In this document: positions 59,262 to 64,000 of the stretch, in pieces | How positions within the stretch are numbered: position 1 is the stretch's first letter | Layout: each line of letters starts with the position of its first letter | From: Oscillospiraceae bacterium | GTDB lineage: Bacteria; Bacillota; Clostridia; Oscillospirales; Acutalibacteraceae | Assembly (NCBI GenBank): GCA_015065725.1 | Contig: SVPV01000008.1 | Coordinates: forward strand, 21,375 to 85,374 | Reading direction: 5' to 3' | Length of the DNA: 64,000 bases | Translations under genes and position numbers: made by a program | Notes under the pieces: model-generated | Database searches by the model: none | The model's input: the letters and a program-made list of their open reading frames with translations, nothing else | What the model was told of the DNA's origin: nothing

Positions 59262-60316
59262 AATAACTCCTTTATGATTTCCTTTAACTTATCAATTAAA
59301 ACCTCTAACTGTTCTTTACTGCCGATGGTTATACGGGTATAATCCTTTAACCGTTCCTTGTCGAAGTAGCGTACTAAAACGCCCTTTTCCTTTAATCTTA
59401 AATAGATGTCTTTACCACTTATACTGCTGTGTTTGGCAAAGATAAAATTGGCAGTAGAATCTGTCATGGTAAAGTCGAGCTTTTTTAGTTCTTTTACAAG
59501 ATACTCTCGGTTTTCTTTAATCTTTTCGCAGTTAGCCCTAATATATTCGTCATCAATAAGCGAGCCGATACCTGCCGCCGCAGTCATCGAGTTAACGTTA
59601 TACGGATTAGTCGAATACTTAATTGTATTAAGGTCGCGAATAAGTGCTTTTGAGCCGATTCCAAAGCCCAATCTTCCGCCTGCCAACGACCGCGATTTTG
59701 AAAAGGTTTGGGTAACCAGCAGGTTGTCGTATTTGTTAATAAGCGATATAGCACTCTCTGCACCGAAATCAACATACGCTTCATCAATAACCACTACATT
59801 GTTTGGGTTCGATTTAACAATTTTTTCGATATCGTCAAGACCTAGTGCAATACCTGTCGGGGCATTGGGATTTGCCAAAAAGACCGTTTTATTAACACCC
59901 ATATAATCGTTTATATCAACCGAAAAATCTTGTTTTAAGGGTATTTCTTTAAAGTCCACTCCGTTAAGCTTGGCAAAAACCGAATAAAAACCGTAGGTTA
60001 TATCGGGAAAAACCGCACCGTTTTCACAAAATGCCATAAACGCGAAGTTTAAAACCTCGTCCGAGCCGTTTGTAAAAATAATCTGGTCGGTGCTGACACC
60101 AAAATACTCTGCCGCCGTGTTTACAAGGTCACGGCACTCAGGGTCGGAATAAAGCTGTAGGTTTGAAGCCGCCTCTAACGCCAGCCTTTGTGCCGTTTCT
60201 GACGTCGGGAAGGGCGACTCATTAGTGTTAAGCTTTATATATTTCATATCTTTAGGCTGTTCACCCGGTGTATAGGGTACTAAATGATCTAATTTAGAAG
60301 TTAAAAATGAACTCAC
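59258..60316 (-). CDS. hisC: Histidinol-phosphate aminotransferase
   Basis: A 352-residue PLP enzyme of fold type I. KLNTNESPFPTS at the substrate entry, FTNGSDEVLNFAF, LANPNAPTGIAL, VIDEAYVDFG and the PLP lysine motif TFSKSRSLAGGRLGFGIGS identify HisC. GTG start immediately follows the hisD stop codon. It converts imidazole-acetol phosphate to histidinol phosphate with glutamate. Confidence 0.96.
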   Translation of the reverse strand: MSSFLTSKLDHLVPYTPGEQPKDMKYIKLNTNESPFPTSETAQRLALEAASNLQLYSDPECRDLVNTAAEYFGVSTDQIIFTNGSDEVLNFAFMAFCENGAVFPDITYGFYSVFAKLNGVDFKEIPLKQDFSVDINDYMGVNKTVFLANPNAPTGIALGLDDIEKIVKSNPNNVVVIDEAYVDFGAESAISLINKYDNLLVTQTFSKSRSLAGGRLGFGIGSKALIRDLNTIKYSTNPYNVNSMTAAAGIGSLIDDEYIRANCEKIKENREYLVKELKKLDFTMTDSTANFIFAKHSSISGKDIYLRLKEKGVLVRYFDKERLKDYTRITIGSKEQLEVLIDKLKEIIKELL

Positions 60317-61606
60317 TTAATTTTCCTCCGTACTGTCCGTACTACGAATAACCGCACTTTTAGCGTGTGCAGTAAGTCCCTCTTTTTCGGCAAAGTATGC
60401 AACATCATAAGCTACCTTGTCAAGAGCTTCTTTTGTATAATAAGTGTACTGTGTTTTCTTAATAAAATCATCAACCGACAAGGGACTTGAGAATTTAGCA
60501 GTACCGCTTGTAGGTAGGGTATGGTTAGGACCTGTATAATAATCCCCTAGAGCTTCGGGACAGAACCTTCCCATAAAAACAGAACCCGCGTGACGAATTA
60601 AATCAAGATATTTAAATGGCTCGTCAAGCAGTAACTCTAAATGCTCGGGTGCGATTTCGTTTGAAATTTCAATTACCTTTTCTAAGCTGTCTGCCACGAT
60701 GATTTTGCCGTTGTTATCAATCGAACAGCGTGCAATTTCACTTCTTGACAAAAGCGGAATTTGCTTTTCAAGCTCTTCGCTTACGGCGAGGGCTAACTCC
60801 TCTGAATTGGTAACAAGCACAGCACTAGCCATTTTATCATGTTCGGCTTGAGAAAGCAAATCTGCCGCCGCGTGTGCGGGGTTGGTTTTTTCGTCGGCAA
60901 TAATTAAAATCTCGCTCGGTCCTGCTATCATATCAATGGAAACCTGACCGAAAACCTGTTTTTTAGCCTCTGCCACAAAGGCATTGCCGGGACCTACAAT
61001 TTTATCAACCTTAGGAACACTCTCGGTGCCGTAAGCCAGAGCGGCTATTGCCTGAGCACCGCCAACCTTAAAGATTTTATCAACCCCTGCAACAAAAGCC
61101 GCCGCAAGAATAACAGGGTTTACCTTGCCGTTTTTAGAGGGCGGTGTCACCATAACTACCTCTTTACAGCCTGCAATTTTTGCGGGAATAGAGTCCATAA
61201 GAACGGTCGAAGGGTAAGCTGCTGTGCCACCGGGTACATAAAGACCTGCTTTATCGACAGGAATAATTTTTTGACCGATTATTACACCGTCGGCTTTTTT
61301 AATTTCAAAACCGCTTCTTACTTGATTTTTATGATACTCACGGATATTTTCGGCGGCGGTTTTTAAAATTTCTAAAAATTCAGGCTCTACTGAATCTACC
61401 GCCTCTTTAATTTCTTCTTCACTTACTGCCAAGCTGTCAAGCCTAGCCTTATCAAACTTTTCTGAATACTCAAAAAGAGCTTTATCGCCGTTTTTCTTGA
61501 CATTTTCAATAATTTCGCTGACAACGGCTTCAACGTTTACGGCAGGCTCTGTACGGGCAAAAATATCATTTGCCGAAACCTCGCCGAATTTTAAAATTTT
61601 AATCAT
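60317..61606 (-). CDS. hisD: Histidinol dehydrogenase
   Basis: A 429-residue zinc enzyme for the last two oxidations to histidine. Motifs: VDKAGLYVPGGTAAYPSTVL, GAQAIAALAYGTESVPKVDK, GPGNAFVAEAKKQVFG, IDMIAGPSEILIIAD, LLSQAEHDKMASAVLVT (zinc/catalytic Glu-His), and EIAPEHLELL. GGAGG precedes ATG 61606, 15 bp after hisG. Full length. Confidence 0.97.
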   Translation of the reverse strand: MIKILKFGEVSANDIFARTEPAVNVEAVVSEIIENVKKNGDKALFEYSEKFDKARLDSLAVSEEEIKEAVDSVEPEFLEILKTAAENIREYHKNQVRSGFEIKKADGVIIGQKIIPVDKAGLYVPGGTAAYPSTVLMDSIPAKIAGCKEVVMVTPPSKNGKVNPVILAAAFVAGVDKIFKVGGAQAIAALAYGTESVPKVDKIVGPGNAFVAEAKKQVFGQVSIDMIAGPSEILIIADEKTNPAHAAADLLSQAEHDKMASAVLVTNSEELALAVSEELEKQIPLLSRSEIARCSIDNNGKIIVADSLEKVIEISNEIAPEHLELLLDEPFKYLDLIRHAGSVFMGRFCPEALGDYYTGPNHTLPTSGTAKFSSPLSVDDFIKKTQYTYYTKEALDKVAYDVAYFAEKEGLTAHAKSAVIRSTDSTEEN

Positions 61607-61621
61607 TATTTAGCCTCCGTT

Positions 61622-62248
61622 TTATCCCTTTGATGCCATTTGCTTAACAATTTTATCAATGGCGTCCGATTTGAATTTATAGCTTGTTTTATTGACTATA
61701 AAGCGTGCACTAATCGGCACAATTTCTTCAATAACCTCTAAATCGTTTTCTTTAAGTGTGGTGCCTGTTTCAACAATATCAACAATAACGTCTGAAAGGT
61801 CTAAAATCGGTGCTATCTCTATAGAACCGTTAAGATGGATAATATCAATATCCATACCCTTTGACAGATAGTAAGCACTTGCAATGTTTTTGAATTTTGT
61901 TGCAACCCTCAAAGTACGGCTCATATCGTATCTGAAGTCTTTTTTGGCGGCAACTGCCATTCGGCATTTGCCAATATTAAGGTCTAAAAGCTCATAAACA
62001 TCGGGGGTGTATTCAAGCAAAATATCCTTGCCCGCAACACCAACGTCTGCCGCACCGCGTTCAACATAAATTGCAACGTCAGAGGGCTTTACCCAGAAAT
62101 AACGAACACCGACCTCTTTGTTTTCAAAAATAAGCTTACGGTTATTTTCCTTTATTGAGGGACATTCAAAACCTGCTTTTTCAAACATTGAATAAACCTT
62201 TTCTCCCAGCCTTCCTTTAGGAAGAGCTACGTTAAGCATCGATTTCAC
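61622..62248 (-). CDS. hisG: ATP phosphoribosyltransferase, short form
   Basis: A 208-residue catalytic subunit for the first, committed step (PRPP plus ATP). MLNVALPKGRLGEKVYSMF, VGVAGKDILLEYTPDVYELL, and the PRPP loop LSDVIVDIVETGTTLKENDL are characteristic. It lacks the C-terminal ACT-like regulatory domain, so it needs HisZ, whose gene overlaps by 4 bp (GTGA). GTG 62248 has AGGTGG at good spacing; ATG 62239 is an alternative. Histidine feedback should act through the HisG-HisZ complex. Confidence 0.96.
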   Translation of the reverse strand: MKSMLNVALPKGRLGEKVYSMFEKAGFECPSIKENNRKLIFENKEVGVRYFWVKPSDVAIYVERGAADVGVAGKDILLEYTPDVYELLDLNIGKCRMAVAAKKDFRYDMSRTLRVATKFKNIASAYYLSKGMDIDIIHLNGSIEIAPILDLSDVIVDIVETGTTLKENDLEVIEEIVPISARFIVNKTSYKFKSDAIDKIVKQMASKG

Positions 62249-63354
62249 TTGTTCGCCACCTCGCTGTCAAAATTTATAAGCCTACGGTACTTAATATCTT
62301 TAGATATTTTCTTTAGGACTAAAACCCTCTCTCCGTTTTGTGTCAGCTCATCTGCAAATTTGTTTAGGGCAGAAAGATTGGTTTTTTCGGAATAGGTCAA
62401 TAAAACATCAAAGTCATACTCGTTTTTAACGTTATTAAACCGCTCAAGCATATCAAGATAAACAGCAAAACCTATTGCTGAAGAACGGCGATTCATTTTC
62501 TGCATAAGCTTATCGTACTGACCGCCTGACAAAACGCTTGACGGGATACCCTCTATAAAGCCCTTAAAGACAATTCCGTTATAGTATTTAATATCATTCA
62601 CAACCGAAAAATCTATTCTAAGCATCGGCTTTAGTGCAGGGTCAACCGCTGCCAATATAACCTGCATATCTTCAAGAGGCTTAATGTCCGTCTTGCCCTT
62701 TAATTCATTTATAAGTGCGGGAACAACCTCGTCAGGATTACCCGATGCCGACACTAAAAATTTAATGGTGTCTATATTCTTAGGCTCAACACCCAGTCCT
62801 TCGCAATATTTGCCTAGGTCGTGAATGTTTTTTTCGCCTATAAACTTAATTATTTGAGTTCTATGCAATTTAGGAATATTAAAGCTGTCAAAAATATTCT
62901 CCAAAAGTCCTAAATGAGAAATATCTAAAACACAGGAATCACTTATGGTTTTAAGACTTTTTGCCGCAAGGGTTATAACCTCGCAAATGCTATAGGAATC
63001 AATATTACCAAAGCACTCAAGTCCTGCCTGCATTATCTCTTTATAGGTGTGCGAGCCTCCCGAAATCCTATACACGTTTTCATTGTAAAAAACTTTATTA
63101 AGCAAATAAGGCTCGTCCTTAATATTCTTTATAATGGAAAGAGTTACGTCGGGCTTTAAAGCCATCAGCTTACCGCCTATGTCGGTAAAGGTTATAACAC
63201 TATCCGAAATCAAAAAATCTTTGTTTGCAGCATACAGGTCATATTCTTCAAACTTGCTCATTTTATATTGAGAATATCCGCGAGAAGAATAAAGTGAACG
63301 CAAGGAAAAAATTACATTTTCATTAAAGCTTAAAAGTAAATCTGAGTTTTTCAT
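62245..63354 (-). CDS. hisZ: ATP phosphoribosyltransferase regulatory subunit
   Basis: A 369-residue paralogue of histidyl-tRNA synthetase without tRNA-binding function. Class II synthetase remnants are visible: DIGGKLMALKPDVTLSII (motif 2-like), YKEIMQAGLECFG, FSVVNDIKYYNGIVFKGF and VLSGGQYDKLMQKM. It binds short HisG and senses histidine. The start shares one base with the stop of the upstream regulator gene (TAATG). Confidence 0.93.
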   Translation of the reverse strand: MKNSDLLLSFNENVIFSLRSLYSSRGYSQYKMSKFEEYDLYAANKDFLISDSVITFTDIGGKLMALKPDVTLSIIKNIKDEPYLLNKVFYNENVYRISGGSHTYKEIMQAGLECFGNIDSYSICEVITLAAKSLKTISDSCVLDISHLGLLENIFDSFNIPKLHRTQIIKFIGEKNIHDLGKYCEGLGVEPKNIDTIKFLVSASGNPDEVVPALINELKGKTDIKPLEDMQVILAAVDPALKPMLRIDFSVVNDIKYYNGIVFKGFIEGIPSSVLSGGQYDKLMQKMNRRSSAIGFAVYLDMLERFNNVKNEYDFDVLLTYSEKTNLSALNKFADELTQNGERVLVLKKISKDIKYRRLINFDSEVANK

Positions 63355-63650
63355 TATTTGTTCTCCTTGTCGGCTAATTTATCAATAGCATTGCGGTAGC
63401 CACCGCTACCGTAATTAAGGCATTTGCTAACCCTACCGATAGTGGCACTGCTTACATCTATTTGCTCTATAATCTTCTGATAACTCAGTCCCTCGTTTAA
63501 AAGAATGGCGGTATCAAGCCTTTGTGCCATATCCTGTACCTCTTTTATAGTGCACAGGTCGGCAAAATACTCATAACATTCTTCAATGCTCTCTAAGTTT
63601 AATATAGTTTGAAATAATCTGTCAACCGATTCGGAACGAAATCTTAACAT
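63354..63650 (-). CDS. YerC/TrpR-like regulator of the his operon
   Basis: A 98-residue TrpR-superfamily DNA-binding protein of the YerC/YecD type. YFADLCTIKEVQDMAQRLDT, LLNEGLSYQKIIEQIDVSSA and TIGRVSKCLNYGSGGYRNAI (recognition helix and loop) are family blocks. From family knowledge, such proteins in Firmicutes have been proposed as histidine-responsive repressors (HisR). It is the first gene of the his operon and likely binds the repeats over its own -10 box at 63669-63686. Confidence 0.9.
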   Translation of the reverse strand: MLRFRSESVDRLFQTILNLESIEECYEYFADLCTIKEVQDMAQRLDTAILLNEGLSYQKIIEQIDVSSATIGRVSKCLNYGSGGYRNAIDKLADKENK

Positions 63651-63668
63651 AATTCTACCTCACCAATT

Positions 63669-63709
63669 TAGTATGCTACTATGCTACCACATCACTGTAC
63701 TAAAGTCAA
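63669..63709 (-). promoter_or_regulatory. his operon promoter with tandem operator repeats
   Basis: Minus-strand TTGACT (63704-63709), 17-bp spacer, TAGCAT (63681-63686). The -10 lies inside two direct 8-bp repeats read on the plus strand as GTATGCTA and CTATGCTA (63671-63686), which also contain a partial inverted repeat TAGTAT/ATGCTA. This fits a repressor site of the TrpR-like regulator. Confidence 0.65.
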
Positions 63710-63714
63710 GAGGC

Positions 63715-63755
63715 AAAAACAAAGCACCAACCATAAGGGTTGATGCTTTGTTTTT
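63715..63755. terminator. Bidirectional terminator upstream of the his operon
   Basis: AAAAACAAAGCA-C-CAACC pairs with GGTTG-A-TGCTTTGTTTTT (one mismatch) around a 5-nt loop. It shields the his promoter from transcription out of the recombinase remnant. The stem resembles the terminator at 55831-55876. Confidence 0.75.
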
Positions 63756-63773
63756 GTTCTATCAGTATACTTG

Positions 63774-64000
63774 TCAGTTGAATTCAAAGTCAACTTTTGA
63801 CATACCATTGGAAAACAAATATAAAACATTATGTACTCCCTTAATGCTTGTTTCTGTACTTATTCTTATATGCTTATTAAGGTGTAACCGTATGTAGCGA
63901 CTGTGCCGATGAAGTTTCCTTTTTTCATTCGTTCTTGATAACTCCATCGCATGTTGTTGCCGTGAGATACTGATTCATCTTGAGCTTGTGTTCCTGACAT
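63774..64000 (-). pseudogene. Remnant of a large serine recombinase
   Basis: Read on the minus strand from the window edge, 44 residues to a stop at 63866-63868 contain AQDESVSHGNNMRWSYQERM then KKGNFIGTVATYGYTLIS. This matches the catalytic-domain/recombinase-domain junction of clostridial large serine recombinases (AQ-ES-...-N-RW-...-RM-G-...-GY). A -1 frame change continues the similarity (NVLYLFSNGMSK, compare IFNLYLSGMS) to a stop at 63774-63776. The frame is therefore broken and the C-terminal part is lost. The N-terminal catalytic part, if present, lies beyond the window. Confidence 0.65.

Noticed and set aside
59406..59906. 166-residue plus-strand frame
   Set aside because: It is the complement of hisC, whose motifs are unambiguous.

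Overview
The window looks like a chromosomal segment of a low-GC, Gram-positive, anaerobic gut or rumen Clostridia member, most likely Ruminococcaceae/Oscillospiraceae. Supporting signs are a dockerin module, separate SecD and SecF, a short-form HisG with HisZ, a TrpR-like regulator heading the his operon, Asp23-FakA-RecG gene order, sigma-A promoters and AGGAGG-type ribosome binding sites. The taxon is inferred from gene content only.

Bases 1-30764 form one co-directional surface/transport locus on the plus strand. It holds a membrane-anchored repeat protein (5' end outside the window), a lipoprotein binding protein, a very large non-lipidated binding protein, two pairs of ABC sugar permeases, an NHL-repeat/Yip1-like membrane protein, a large secreted DUF5696-like protein, a second repeat protein ending in a dockerin, and five parallel beta-helix proteins (three with C-terminal membrane anchors, one secreted without an anchor, one without a signal peptide). 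No transport ATPase and no recognised glycoside hydrolase is encoded here. Import would need an ATPase from elsewhere, and the DUF5696-like and beta-helix proteins are the best candidates for glycan processing. This is the least explained system in the window.

Bases 31029-53001 are mostly ordinary chromosome: MgtC-like protein, SGNH hydrolase, class II aldolase, YmdB-like phosphoesterase, an orphan oligopeptide-type binding lipoprotein, Asp23-fakA-recG (with a 187-bp MITE-like element between fakA and recG), then a minus-strand series (Mn-type CDF exporter, AbrB-like regulator, ung, histidine phosphatase, hemW, pduL, GH25 lysozyme lipoprotein, NUDIX). Next come an M14 peptidase, two small proteins, an aspartate-aminotransferase-like enzyme and secD-secF. 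One of the small proteins (48977-49180) has a perfect consensus promoter followed by a perfect LexA/SOS box.

Bases 53063-63650 carry eutH with hisJ, a divergent XRE regulator/SLOG-protein pair, and a compact histidine operon (yerC-like regulator, hisZ, G, D, C, B, H, A, F, IE). With hisJ the pathway from PRPP to histidine is complete. The operon promoter has tandem 8-bp repeats over its -10 box, a likely repressor site. The right edge (63774-64000) holds a frameshifted remnant of a serine recombinase. I saw no rRNA, tRNA, CRISPR array or intact insertion sequence.
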